This document shows, in pieces, positions 16,270-24,374 of a stretch of DNA of 64,000 bases. The stretch covers positions 1 through 64,000 of the forward strand of contig NZ_LRRR01000016.1 of assembly GCF_001691415.1 (NCBI RefSeq). The letters are read 5' to 3'. Position 1 is the stretch's first letter. Each line of letters begins with the position of its first letter. Under the pieces are notes generated by a model, which was given only the letters and a program-made list of their open reading frames with translations, was not told the origin of the DNA and did no database searches. Origin of the DNA: Pararhodobacter sp. CCB-MM2. Its GTDB lineage: Bacteria > Pseudomonadota > Alphaproteobacteria > Rhodobacterales > Rhodobacteraceae. Made by a program: the position numbers and the translations under genes.

Positions 16270-17154
16270 ATGTTCGACCATATCTCGATCCAATTGCTGC
16301 TGGGCCAACTGCTGATCGGCCTGATCAACGGGTCGTTCTACGCCATGCTCAGCCTCGGTCTGGCGATCATCTTCGGCCTGATCCATGTGGTGAACTTCGC
16401 CCATGGCGCGCAATACATGCTGGGCGCCTTCGTGGCGCTTCTGCTGCTCAACCACCTCGGCATCCCCTATTGGGGCGCGCTGTTCATCGCCCCAGTGGTG
16501 GTGGGTGCCATCGGCTATGCGATGGAGAGGACGATCCTCAAGCCCCTGAGGAACCTCGATCATCTCTACAGCCTGCTGGCCACCTTCGCCGCCGTCCTGA
16601 TCATCGAGGGGCTGATGCGGCTGGAATTCGGCTCGACCGGCCTGCCATATGCCTCGCCGCTGCCGGGCGGGATCAACCTCGGGTTCATGTTCCTGCCCTG
16701 GTATCGCGGATGGGTCGTGGTCTTCTCGCTGGTGGTCTGCATCGCGACCTGGCTGTTGATCGAAAAGACGAAGCTCGGCTCTTATCTGCGTGCGGCCAAT
16801 GAACGGCCCGAGATCGTCGAGAGCTTCGGCATCAACGTGCCGCTGATGATGAGCCTGACCTATGCCTTCGGCGTGGGCCTCGCGGGGCTTGGGGGCGTGC
16901 TGGCCGCGCCGATCTATCAGGTCTCGCCGTCGATGGGCTCGAATCTGATGATCGTCATCTTCGCGGTGGTGGTGATCGGCGGTATGGGCTCGATCCTGGG
17001 GGCGATCCTCACGGGCTATCTGATCGGCATCGTCGAGGGCCTGACCAAGGTCTTCTATCCCGAAGCCTCGAACCTCGCGATCTTCGTCATCATGATCATC
17101 GCGCTGATCCTGCGGCCGAATGGCCTGTTCTCTTCGCCGGAGTCCTCCCGATGA
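16270..17154 (+). CDS. livH: Branched-chain amino acid-type ABC transporter permease
   Basis: A 294-residue inner-membrane permease of the LivH type with about eight hydrophobic segments. The opening GLINGSFYAMLSLGLAIIFGLIHVVNFAHG is diagnostic, and GLAGLGGVLAAP with GGMGSILGAILTGYLIG marks the cytoplasmic coupling region and C-terminal half. It starts 3 nt after the livF-type gene and overlaps the livM-type gene by 4 nt. Confidence 0.94.
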   Translation: MFDHISIQLLLGQLLIGLINGSFYAMLSLGLAIIFGLIHVVNFAHGAQYMLGAFVALLLLNHLGIPYWGALFIAPVVVGAIGYAMERTILKPLRNLDHLYSLLATFAAVLIIEGLMRLEFGSTGLPYASPLPGGINLGFMFLPWYRGWVVVFSLVVCIATWLLIEKTKLGSYLRAANERPEIVESFGINVPLMMSLTYAFGVGLAGLGGVLAAPIYQVSPSMGSNLMIVIFAVVVIGGMGSILGAILTGYLIGIVEGLTKVFYPEASNLAIFVIMIIALILRPNGLFSSPESSR

Positions 17155-18077
17155 CCCGCTACCTGCTTCTGGCCGCGCTGGCCGTCGTCGCGCTGATCGC
17201 GCCGTTCTTCGTCTACCCGATCCTGCTGATGACCATCCTCTGCTTCATGGTCTTCGCCTCCAGCTTCAACCTGCTGTTGGGCTATGCGGGGCTTTTGTGC
17301 TTCGGCCATGCGATGTTCTTCGGCACCGGGGCCTATATCGGCGGCTGGCTGATGAAGGAGGGCGGGCTGTCGATCGAATTGGCCTTCCTGGTGACCGCGC
17401 TGTCGATGGCGGTGCTGGGCTGGCTGGTGGGCCTCATCTCGGCCCGTCGTGGCGGCATCCAGTTCGCGATGATCACGCTGGCAATCTCGCAATTCATCTA
17501 CTTCCTGCTGCTGCGCGCGCCCTTCACTCATGGCGAGGACGGCCTGCAACGCATCCCGCGCTCGGACCTGTTCGGCGTGGTGGATGTGTCGTCGAACCTG
17601 TCGCTCTATTACCTCGTGCTGGCGATCTCGGTGGCGGCGATCTGGTTCTTCTACCGCATCGTGCATTCCCCCTTCGGCGAGGTCCTCCGGGCGATCCGCG
17701 ACAACGAGGGCCGGGTGGAGTCGCTGGGCTTCGTGCCCGAACGGTTCAAGATCGTGGCCCTCACGCTGTCGGCCGGGTTGGCGGGGCTGGCGGGGGCGAT
17801 GAAGGCCTCCGTGTTCCAGATCGCCACGCTGCATGACCTGTCGTTCCATGTGTCCGGCACGATCATCTTCATGGCGCTTCTGGGCGGATTGGGGACATTG
17901 GCCGGCCCGATAGTCGGCGCCGCGCTGATCGTCCTGCTGACCGACCATCTTGCGCAATTCGGCGAATGGGCGTTGATCATCCAGGGGAGTGTGTTCCTGG
18001 CGGTGATCCTGTTCTTCCGGAAGGGTCTGGTGGGCGAGCTTCAGGCATTCGTGAAGCGGAGAACGGCGCGGGCGTAG
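17151..18077 (+). CDS. livM: Branched-chain amino acid-type ABC transporter permease
   Basis: A 308-residue LivM-type inner-membrane permease with many hydrophobic helices, GYAGLLCFGHAMFFGTGAY near residue 45, and the coupling segment RVESLGFVPERFKIVALTLSAGLAGLAGA. It is the last gene of the operon that begins at 11742, and a strong terminator follows 24 nt later. The cognate binding protein is not here but 6.3 kb downstream at 24375. Confidence 0.94.
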   Translation: MTRYLLLAALAVVALIAPFFVYPILLMTILCFMVFASSFNLLLGYAGLLCFGHAMFFGTGAYIGGWLMKEGGLSIELAFLVTALSMAVLGWLVGLISARRGGIQFAMITLAISQFIYFLLLRAPFTHGEDGLQRIPRSDLFGVVDVSSNLSLYYLVLAISVAAIWFFYRIVHSPFGEVLRAIRDNEGRVESLGFVPERFKIVALTLSAGLAGLAGAMKASVFQIATLHDLSFHVSGTIIFMALLGGLGTLAGPIVGAALIVLLTDHLAQFGEWALIIQGSVFLAVILFFRKGLVGELQAFVKRRTARA

Positions 18078-18100
18078 GCCTAGAAGCTTTGAAGAAACGG

Positions 18101-18127
18101 AAAGGCCCCGCGAGAGCGGGGTCTTTT
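18101..18127 (+). terminator. Rho-independent terminator of the acyl-CoA dehydrogenase/Liv operon
   Basis: AAAGG-CCCCGC, loop GAGA, GCGGGG-TC then TTTT: a GC-rich stem (core 18106-18121) followed by a T run. It lies 24 nt past the livM-type stop and is the clear end of the operon starting at 11742. Confidence 0.88.
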
Positions 18128-18391
18128 GCATTGGCACCAGGAGATCACGGGCACGGAACGGGAGTTCGTCGCGGCAGGCCTGAATGGCCGCTTGAAGCGC
18201 GACCTGCACCCCTGAAACGCGGCAATCTTTGCGACGCCCGCGCAGGTTGATAATGTCAAACCTCGGTAGGACTCGGACCCGATATTCCGTTGATAGGTGT
18301 GTGGGGACGTCAGAGCACCCAAGAAAAGGTTGCTTTAGAATGATTTTGTCAGGACTTGATCGTGCCGACTTCGGAGCGAAGGGATAAATCT

Positions 18392-18595
18392 ATGGCAAGC
18401 AGTTCCTATAAATTGATCATCATCCTTTTATATCTCGCGTGCTTTTTGGTTGGGTTGAGTAGGCCGAATTTCAGAGAATCATTGATTAGATGGATGACGC
18501 TTCAGGATCCCCTTGGCGTTAGGTTCCTTTTTGAGAACTTGTGGTTCGCTTTTATTAGTGCCGTTGCTTTTCTTGCATGCCTGTTTCTTATTTGA
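18392..18595 (+). CDS. Small hypothetical membrane protein in an AT-richer island
   Basis: A 67-residue reading frame with two strongly hydrophobic stretches (LIIILLYLACFLVGL near residues 7-21 and FAFISAVAFLACLFLI at the C-terminus), separated by a short charged loop. A GAAGGGA sequence lies 6-12 nt before the ATG, a plausible ribosome site. Codon use is much richer in A and T than in neighbouring genes, so if real it is probably a recent acquisition. I do not recognise a family. It could also be a chance frame in non-coding DNA. Confidence 0.35.
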   Translation: MASSSYKLIIILLYLACFLVGLSRPNFRESLIRWMTLQDPLGVRFLFENLWFAFISAVAFLACLFLI

Positions 18596-18962
18596 AACTC
18601 GGATCTGATGATTTCAGAAGATGCTTCACTGGCCATCTCTAGGGAACGGCAGCGTTGGCGGCCTGATCAGCAATATTGACATAGGCCCTGCTGCGTTCCC
18701 GTTTGGCGTGAGACGCTATGAGAGGAGTCCAAATTCTGTCCAATTCTACGGTGCTACGTTTAGTTTAAACCTTCCTCTTGAAGTGTCGATAACTTGCGCT
18801 CACAACTTCATGTCTCTGCGCATTGCTGCCAATACTTACGGCCAGCGCTGCACGGGCCTGCGGATGACCGGTTTGACGAAGCTGCGCCGTCACGGTGCCG
18901 GCTTGGTGAATGTCCGCACAAGGCCGAAAGCCAATAAGCAAACCATCCGCTCTCCGTCAGTA
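18596..18962. other. Intergenic stretch without a convincing gene, lower GC than surroundings
   Basis: Together with 18230-18391 this stretch is visibly poorer in GC than the flanking operons. A 177-codon open frame at 18621-19154 runs antisense into the CoA ligase gene, has low-complexity basic sequence at its end, and was not accepted as a gene. No inverted-repeat ends or transposase fragments were recognised. It may be the remnant of an inserted segment. Confidence 0.4.
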
Positions 18963-18991
18963 GAAAGGCCCCGCTTGCGCAGGGCCCTTTC
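18963..18991 (-). terminator. Hairpin terminator of the monooxygenase/CoA-ligase operon
   Basis: On the minus strand GAAAGGGCCC...GGGGCCTTTC forms a stem-loop 19 nt past the CoA ligase stop codon, ending in CCTTTCT. The arms pair as AAAGG/CCTTT with a GC core. It is a good candidate terminator for the 20710-22365 and 19010-20641 transcript. Confidence 0.65.
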
Positions 18992-19009
18992 GCCTTCCAC
19001 CCACCAACC

Positions 19010-20641
19010 TCACACCCCCGCCTTCACCAAATGGTCCTTCCACGCCTCGCGCAGGACCTTCTTGTCGAGCTTCCCTGTCGCCGTCAGCGGCAGGCTTTCG
19101 ACGAAGACCACGTCGTCCGGCAGCCACCAGCGCGCGACCTTGTCCTCGAGATAGGCCAGCACCTCGGCCGGCGCGACGCTGCTGCCGGGCTTCTTCACCA
19201 CCAGCATCAGCGGACGCTCCTGCCAGCGGTCATGGGTCACGCCCACCACCGCCGCGGCCTCGACCGCCGGGTGACCCAGCGCGGCATTCTCCAGCTCGAT
19301 CGAGCTGATCCATTCGCCGCCCGACTTGATCACGTCCTTCGACCGATCGGTGAGCGTCACAAACCCCTCGCCGTCGATCTTCGCCACGTCGCCCGTCGCG
19401 AACCAGCCGTCCTTGTCGACGACCTGCCCGCCGACCCCGCCGTAATAGCCCGAGGTCACCCAAGGCCCCCGCACCATCAGCTCGCCGGATGCCGAACCGT
19501 CATGCGGCAGCTCGGTGCCGTCCTCAGCGACGATGCGCAATTCGACCCCGAACATCGCCCGCCCCTGCCGCACCAGCACGTCGATCTGCTGCGCCTTCGG
19601 CAGCTCCTTGTGATGCGGCAGCAGGGTCGCGACGGTGGCGACGGGGCTGGTTTCCGACATGCCCCAGGCCTGGAAGGCGTGGATCTCGGCGGCGTGAAAC
19701 CGCTCCAGCAGCGCGCGGGGCGCGGCAGAGCCGCCCATCAGCACGCGCTCGAACGGCAGGTTCGAGGTCTTCAAACCGGCTTCGTCGAGATATTTGAACA
19801 GGCCGATCCAGACGGTCGGCACACCCAGCGAGAAGCTGCATTTCTCGGCGCGAGACAGGTCGTACAGCGACTGGCCGTCCAACTTCGGCCCCGGCAGCAC
19901 CAACTTCGCCCCGCACAAAGCCGAGGCATAGGGGATACCCCAGGCGTTCACATGGAACAGCGGCACCGCGAGCAGCGTCGAATCCGCGCGCGACAAATGC
20001 AGACCGTCGACCTGACAGCACAAGAAGGCATGCAGAACGGTCGAGCGGTGGGAATAGAGCACGCCTTTCGGATTGCCCGTGGTGCCCGAGGTGTAGCACA
20101 GGCCGGACGCCTGCTTCTCGTCGAACACCGGCCAGTCCAACGTCCCGTCTTCCGAGGCCAGAAGCGCCTCATAGCAGGCGAGGTCCGCGCGGCCCTTCGG
20201 CATGTGATTGGCGTCGGTCATCACGACGCGATGCTTCACCTTGCCCAACTTGTCTTCCAGCCCGTCGACCAGCGGCAGGAAGGGCGCATCGAGCAGCAGA
20301 ACCTCGGCCGCGCCATGGTTCAGGATATAGTCGATCTGTTCGGGGAACAGCCGCGGATTGACCGTGTGCAGCACCGCGCCGATGCCGGCGGCGGCGTAAT
20401 AGAGCTCTAGATGGCGGTGAGTGTTCCACGCCAGCGTCGCCACCCGGTCGCCCGGCTTAACGCCCAGCCGGCGCAGGGCCTGCGCGGCCTTCTTGGCGCG
20501 GCGGGCGATGCCGGCCCAATCGGTGCGAACCGTCTCGCCCTCGCAGGTGACCGAGACCACCTCGCTGCGGGGATGATAGCGTTCGGCATGGGTGAGAAGG
20601 GACGAGATCAGCAGCGGCCGATCCTGCATGAGACCCAGCAT
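19010..20641 (-). CDS. AMP-forming medium/long-chain acyl-CoA ligase
   Basis: A 543-residue ANL-superfamily ligase. The P-loop-like motif is [12 protein letters not shown] near residue 180; later motifs are [32 protein letters not shown] and the C-terminal lysine region [12 protein letters not shown]. It activates a carboxylic acid to an acyl-CoA via an acyl-AMP. The start at 20641 is preceded by GGAGAAC; the frame extends 11 codons further without support. It follows the Baeyer-Villiger-type monooxygenase gene by 68 nt and would share its transcript, suggesting it activates an acid formed downstream of the oxygenation. Confidence 0.93.
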   Translation of the reverse strand: MLGLMQDRPLLISSLLTHAERYHPRSEVVSVTCEGETVRTDWAGIARRAKKAAQALRRLGVKPGDRVATLAWNTHRHLELYYAAAGIGAVLHTVNPRLFPEQIDYILNHGAAEVLLLDAPFLPLVDGLEDKLGKVKHRVVMTDANHMPKGRADLACYEALLASEDGTLDWPVFDEKQASGLCYTSGTTGNPKGVLYSHRSTVLHAFLCCQVDGLHLSRADSTLLAVPLFHVNAWGIPYASALCGAKLVLPGPKLDGQSLYDLSRAEKCSFSLGVPTVWIGLFKYLDEAGLKTSNLPFERVLMGGSAAPRALLERFHAAEIHAFQAWGMSETSPVATVATLLPHHKELPKAQQIDVLVRQGRAMFGVELRIVAEDGTELPHDGSASGELMVRGPWVTSGYYGGVGGQVVDKDGWFATGDVAKIDGEGFVTLTDRSKDVIKSGGEWISSIELENAALGHPAVEAAAVVGVTHDRWQERPLMLVVKKPGSSVAPAEVLAYLEDKVARWWLPDDVVFVESLPLTATGKLDKKVLREAWKDHLVKAGV

Positions 20642-20709
20642 TCGCGTTCTCCAAAGTTGAAAAGGCCCGGCCACGTCGCGCGCAGCCGGGCGTTGAGCCT
20701 CACCGGGCG

Positions 20710-22365
20710 TCAGCCCGCGACGGCTTCAGTCTGATGCGCCGGCTCGAAGGCCAGATCGCGGTAGCCGTTCGCCGCCACGGCCTCGCAGGCCTCGCGGTAT
20801 TTGTGGAAGCCGCCGGTGAACATGATCATGCCCTGCGGCTTGCCCTTCACGTTGGTGCCCATCCACCAGGTCTTGGCCTTCAGCATCAACGACCGGCTGG
20901 CGAGGACATGGATCTGGTCCATCCAGGCGTTCTCGGCCCTGAGTGAGGCCTCGACAGCGCCCTGCCCCGTCTTCTGCATATGGGCGATCAGGCCGGCGAT
21001 GAAATCGACATCGTTCTCCGAGATGGTGAAGATGTTGGCCAGCGCCGCCGGGCCGTTCGGACCCGTCGTCATGAACAGGTTGGGGAAACCCTCCATGACG
21101 ACGCCGAACAGCGACCGGGGACCGCCCGACCATTTGTCCTTCAGCGCCACGCCATCCTTGCCGGTGATCTCGAAGGCTAGGAGCGCCCCGGTCAAGGCGT
21201 CATAGCCGGTGGCGAGGATCAGCACGTCGAGCTCATGTTCGCCCGATTGGGTGCGGATGCCCTTCTCGGTGATCTCGACGATCGGGTCTTCGAGGCAATC
21301 GACCAGATGCACGTTCGGCCGGTTGTAGGTCTCGTAATACCCGGTATCGAGGCAGGGCCGGCGCGCGAAGATCGGATAGCCGCGCGGCTTCAGCTTCTCG
21401 GCCAGTGCCTTGTCCTCGACCGTCTCGTGGATGCGGTCGCGGACGAAATCGGCGACCTGGTCATTGGCCGATTGGTTGACCATCAGGTCCGAGAAGATGC
21501 CGAGGAAGGTATGCCCGCCATGCTGCCAGGCCTGTTCCATCAACTCCTGCCGGTGGTCGGCGGGGATGGAGAAGAACGGCCGGGTCGAGACGGGGCGCGC
21601 GCCGCCAGTGGGGTTCAGCTTGCAGGCCGCGCGGATCGAGGCGTAGTTCGCCTTCAGTTCCTCGACGTCGCGGTCCGAGACCTTGCGGTTGCGCATCGGC
21701 AGGGTGAAGCTGGGGGTGCGCTGGAACACGAACAGCTCGCAATCGGTGCGGCCGAGCGTCTGGATGATCTGCATTCCCGACGAGCCGGTGCCGAGGACGC
21801 CGACACGCTTGCCCTTCAGATCCGGCTCCTCATGCGGCCAGCGGGCGGCGCGCAGGGTCTGGCCCTTGAATGTCGAGAGGCCCGGAATGTCGGGATCGGT
21901 CGGCTTCGACAGCGGTCCGGTGGACATGACGCAATAGGTCGCCTCCAGCACCCTGCCGTCACTGGTGCGCACGACCCAGAGCTGGCGCGCGTCGTCCCAT
22001 TTCGCGCTCTCGACACGCGTGTTGAAGCGGTAATGCGGCCGCAGCGTCAGCCGGTCGGCGACGAAATTGGCATAGGCGAGGATCTCGGGCTGGGCCGCGA
22101 ATTGCTCGGACCAGGTCCATTCCTGCTGCACTTCCTCGGAGAAGCCGTAGCTGTAATCGACCGACAGCAGGTCACAGCGCGCGCCCGGATAGCGGTTCCA
22201 GTACCAGACGCCACCGACATCGCCGCCTTCCTCGATGCTGACGATGTTCAGGCCCATCTCGCGGAACTTGTAGGTGGCGTACATGCCGCCGAAGCCCGCA
22301 CCGACGATGACCATGTCAATCCGTTCGGCCCCCGCGCCTGCGGTGGCCGTTTGTGCTCGACTCAT
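20710..22365 (-). CDS. Type I Baeyer-Villiger-like flavin monooxygenase with a divergent fingerprint
   Basis: A 551-residue FAD/NADPH monooxygenase. The FAD site VGAGFGG (21-27) and GGVWYWNRYPGARCD (51-65) are typical of cyclohexanone-monooxygenase relatives, as are the second Rossmann motif GTGSSGMQ and DTGYYETYNRPNVHLVD with the preceding catalytic-type Arg. The Baeyer-Villiger fingerprint FxGxxxHxxxWP reads FKGQTLRAARWP (166-177), with Arg in place of His, and the CDxES segment reads CDLLS. It probably converts a ketone to an ester or lactone, but an altered reaction is possible. It is first in a minus-strand operon with a CoA ligase, behind an IclR-type operator at 22510. Confidence 0.88.
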   Translation of the reverse strand: MSRAQTATAGAGAERIDMVIVGAGFGGMYATYKFREMGLNIVSIEEGGDVGGVWYWNRYPGARCDLLSVDYSYGFSEEVQQEWTWSEQFAAQPEILAYANFVADRLTLRPHYRFNTRVESAKWDDARQLWVVRTSDGRVLEATYCVMSTGPLSKPTDPDIPGLSTFKGQTLRAARWPHEEPDLKGKRVGVLGTGSSGMQIIQTLGRTDCELFVFQRTPSFTLPMRNRKVSDRDVEELKANYASIRAACKLNPTGGARPVSTRPFFSIPADHRQELMEQAWQHGGHTFLGIFSDLMVNQSANDQVADFVRDRIHETVEDKALAEKLKPRGYPIFARRPCLDTGYYETYNRPNVHLVDCLEDPIVEITEKGIRTQSGEHELDVLILATGYDALTGALLAFEITGKDGVALKDKWSGGPRSLFGVVMEGFPNLFMTTGPNGPAALANIFTISENDVDFIAGLIAHMQKTGQGAVEASLRAENAWMDQIHVLASRSLMLKAKTWWMGTNVKGKPQGMIMFTGGFHKYREACEAVAANGYRDLAFEPAHQTEAVAG

Positions 22366-22490
22366 GTCGATCCTCCCTTTGAACGAAGGCGCACGGAACC
22401 CGGCTTGCGGGTCTGCGCCGAGGGCGGCCTCCTCTGCCGCCCGATCTGGGGAGAATGAAACGCCCTCTTGCGCCGGCGATCAACGATTAC

Positions 22491-22523
22491 AGTATATCGG
22501 TCACCTACATTCACATCCGTGAA
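22491..22523 (-). promoter_or_regulatory. Monooxygenase promoter with IclR-type operator
   Basis: TTCAC (22510-22514), ATCC, GTGAA (22519-22523) repeats the half-site pair found at 11532 and 23359. On the minus strand a TATACT hexamer (22496-22491) lies 13 nt downstream of the repeat, so the operator would sit near the -35 position of a promoter for the gene starting at 22365. No good -35 hexamer was seen, which fits a promoter needing an activator. Confidence 0.6.
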
Positions 22524-22545
22524 AAGCCGGGCGTCTGACGGGCTC

Positions 22546-23325
22546 TCACAATTCGATATGGATCGGCGTATCGAAATCGGGCTCGGCCGGGACCGAGCGC
22601 GCGGCGTTGCGCAGGGCGCCCAGATACTTGTCGAAGTTCTTCTTGATCCGGTCGGCCACACCGCCGAGGCCCAAGGTCACCGGGCTGCCCAGAATCGTCC
22701 CCGGCATCAGCACGGCGATCGTGGCACCGCCCGCGAAGGGCACATCCTCGGCCCAGCCATAGCCACGGGCGCGAATCTCGGCGATGCGCTCGAAGATCTC
22801 GGGCACCAGCACGCGCTCGGCCGGGTTCTGCGTGGCGATATTGGCCCGGCGCACCATGTTCTCGATCTTGTCGTCGCTCATCGTCGACATCAGCACCCAA
22901 CCCGCCGCCGAGCGGGTGATCGGCCGCACAGTACCCTCGTCGATGAAGAAGCGCAGGGCGTGCAGCGACTGCTTGGTCTTCAGATACTGCAGATAGACGT
23001 CGTTGCGGGTGCCGACGAAGATCCCCTCGCTGGTCGCGGCATGCACATCGTTCATCGCGTCGATGATCTGGCCCGAGCCGAACAGCGCGCGCGGCACCCA
23101 ATCGCCAAGGCCCGTGACCTTGGTCGTCGGGAAATACACCCGCTTGCCGCGGTCGTAGTTCAGATAGCCGAGGTTCACGAGCGTCTTCAGCAGAACGGTG
23201 GTTGAGGACAGGGGATAGCCCAGATCCGTCGAGAGTTCGGACATGGTGCGCGGCTGCTGCGACAGGCGGAAATGTTCGAGGATCTCGAACGCGCGCATCG
23301 CGGATTTGACCTGGGCATTGGACAT
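22546..23325 (-). CDS. IclR-family transcriptional regulator
   Basis: A 259-residue IclR protein. The N-terminal winged helix covers KSAMRAFEILEHFRLSQQPRTMSELSTDLGYPLSSTTVLLKTL (about 6-50), followed by the ligand-binding IclR C-terminal domain. ATG 23325 has GGGAGG upstream; a further 37 in-frame codons to 23436 run through the operator and were excluded. Its promoter region carries TTCAC-N4-GTGAA at 23359-23372, with copies before the monooxygenase gene and the acyl-CoA dehydrogenase operon. It is therefore the likely master regulator of the 11.5-31 kb catabolic region and probably autoregulates. Confidence 0.93.
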   Translation of the reverse strand: MSNAQVKSAMRAFEILEHFRLSQQPRTMSELSTDLGYPLSSTTVLLKTLVNLGYLNYDRGKRVYFPTTKVTGLGDWVPRALFGSGQIIDAMNDVHAATSEGIFVGTRNDVYLQYLKTKQSLHALRFFIDEGTVRPITRSAAGWVLMSTMSDDKIENMVRRANIATQNPAERVLVPEIFERIAEIRARGYGWAEDVPFAGGATIAVLMPGTILGSPVTLGLGGVADRIKKNFDKYLGALRNAARSVPAEPDFDTPIHIEL

Positions 23326-23358
23326 GGACGGGGCCTCCCCTCCCCTGAGCGACCGGAA

Positions 23359-23372
23359 TTCACAAGTGTGAA
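23359..23372. promoter_or_regulatory. IclR-type operator between the regulator and SDR genes
   Basis: TTCACAAGTGTGAA is an inverted repeat 34 nt upstream of the IclR start codon and 194 nt upstream of the divergent SDR gene. Half-sites are identical to those at 11532 and 22510, and the plus-strand continuation TGTGAAACTC matches the 11532 copy exactly. It could serve autoregulation, the SDR-livK transcript, or both. Confidence 0.7.
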
Positions 23373-23566
23373 ACTCCACTTCACTCACGGATTTTTCTAG
23401 CCGCATCCAAACCTCCGTGCAATCTTTCCTGCACACCCACAGACCAGCCGCTTCCGGCGGGCATCGGACGGAAAATCAGGCGCTTGCGCCTCCGGCCCCG
23501 GTTTGCCTGCCCCCCTGAGGAGAGGGGTGCGGCGCGTCTGATGGACCGGAGGAAAGGAAGAAGTCG

Positions 23567-24325
23567 ATGGTGGGCAGACTGGCCAACCGGGTCGCCCTTG
23601 TGACGGGCGGCGGACGCGGGATCGGCCGCGCAATCAGCGAGGCCTATGCCCGCGAAGGCGCGAAGATCGGCGTGCTGGACCTGAAGCTTGAGGTGGCCGA
23701 GGAATGCGCCGCGGCGATCCGTGCCGCCGGCGGCGAGGCCATCGCGTTGAAGGCGAATGTGGCCGACCGCGAGGAGGTCTTCACCGCCGCCGCACAGCTG
23801 AAGCATGCCTTCGGGCCGATCACCGTGCTGGTCAACAACGCGATGTACAACCGCTACGGCCCGCTGGAAGAGCAGACCGAGCCGATGATCTCGCGCATGA
23901 TCGACGTGGGCCTGAAGGGCGTGATCTGGGGCTATCAGGCCTGCGTGCCACAGATGCGCGATGCAGGCGGCGGCGTGATCGTCAACATCGCCTCGCCCTC
24001 GGCCGTTTTGGCGATGAAACACGGCATCATGTACTCGGCGATCAAGGCCGCGGTTGCTGCCGCGACCCGCTCGGGCGCGGCAGAATTCGGGCCGGACAAT
24101 ATTCGCGTCACCGCCGTCGCACCGGGGCCGACGCAAACCGACGGCGCCAATCTGGTGGTGAGTGAAGAGGCCTGGGAACGCCGGCGGCAGCGCATGCCGA
24201 TCGGCCGTCTGGGCCAGCCGCAGGACATGGCCAATGCCGCCGTGTTCCTCGCCTCGGACGAGGCCAGCTTCGTCACCGGCGACATGCTTTTCGTGGATGG
24301 GGGCGTGACCTACGCCTTCTCGTGA
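23567..24325 (+). CDS. Short-chain dehydrogenase/reductase
   Basis: A 252-residue classical SDR: cofactor motif TGGGRGIG (15-22), NNAMYN after strand 4, NIASPSAV, catalytic YSAIK near 157-161, and the C-terminal MLFVDGGVTYAFS. Asp at the end of strand 2 (VLDLK) favours NAD(H). It would oxidise a secondary alcohol or reduce a ketone. It is preceded by AGGAAAGGAAG, is divergent from the IclR gene and is followed 49 nt later by the binding protein gene, with which it probably shares a transcript. Confidence 0.93.
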   Translation: MVGRLANRVALVTGGGRGIGRAISEAYAREGAKIGVLDLKLEVAEECAAAIRAAGGEAIALKANVADREEVFTAAAQLKHAFGPITVLVNNAMYNRYGPLEEQTEPMISRMIDVGLKGVIWGYQACVPQMRDAGGGVIVNIASPSAVLAMKHGIMYSAIKAAVAAATRSGAAEFGPDNIRVTAVAPGPTQTDGANLVVSEEAWERRRQRMPIGRLGQPQDMANAAVFLASDEASFVTGDMLFVDGGVTYAFS

Positions 24326-24374
24326 TGACCCGGCGGGGAAGGAGGAGCCCCGCCAAACCCTTGGGAGGAAGACC

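Noticed and set aside
18621..19154. A 177-codon plus-strand frame after the small membrane protein
   Set aside because: It overlaps the CoA ligase gene antisense and its C-terminal part is just the shadow of that gene. No domain was recognised.
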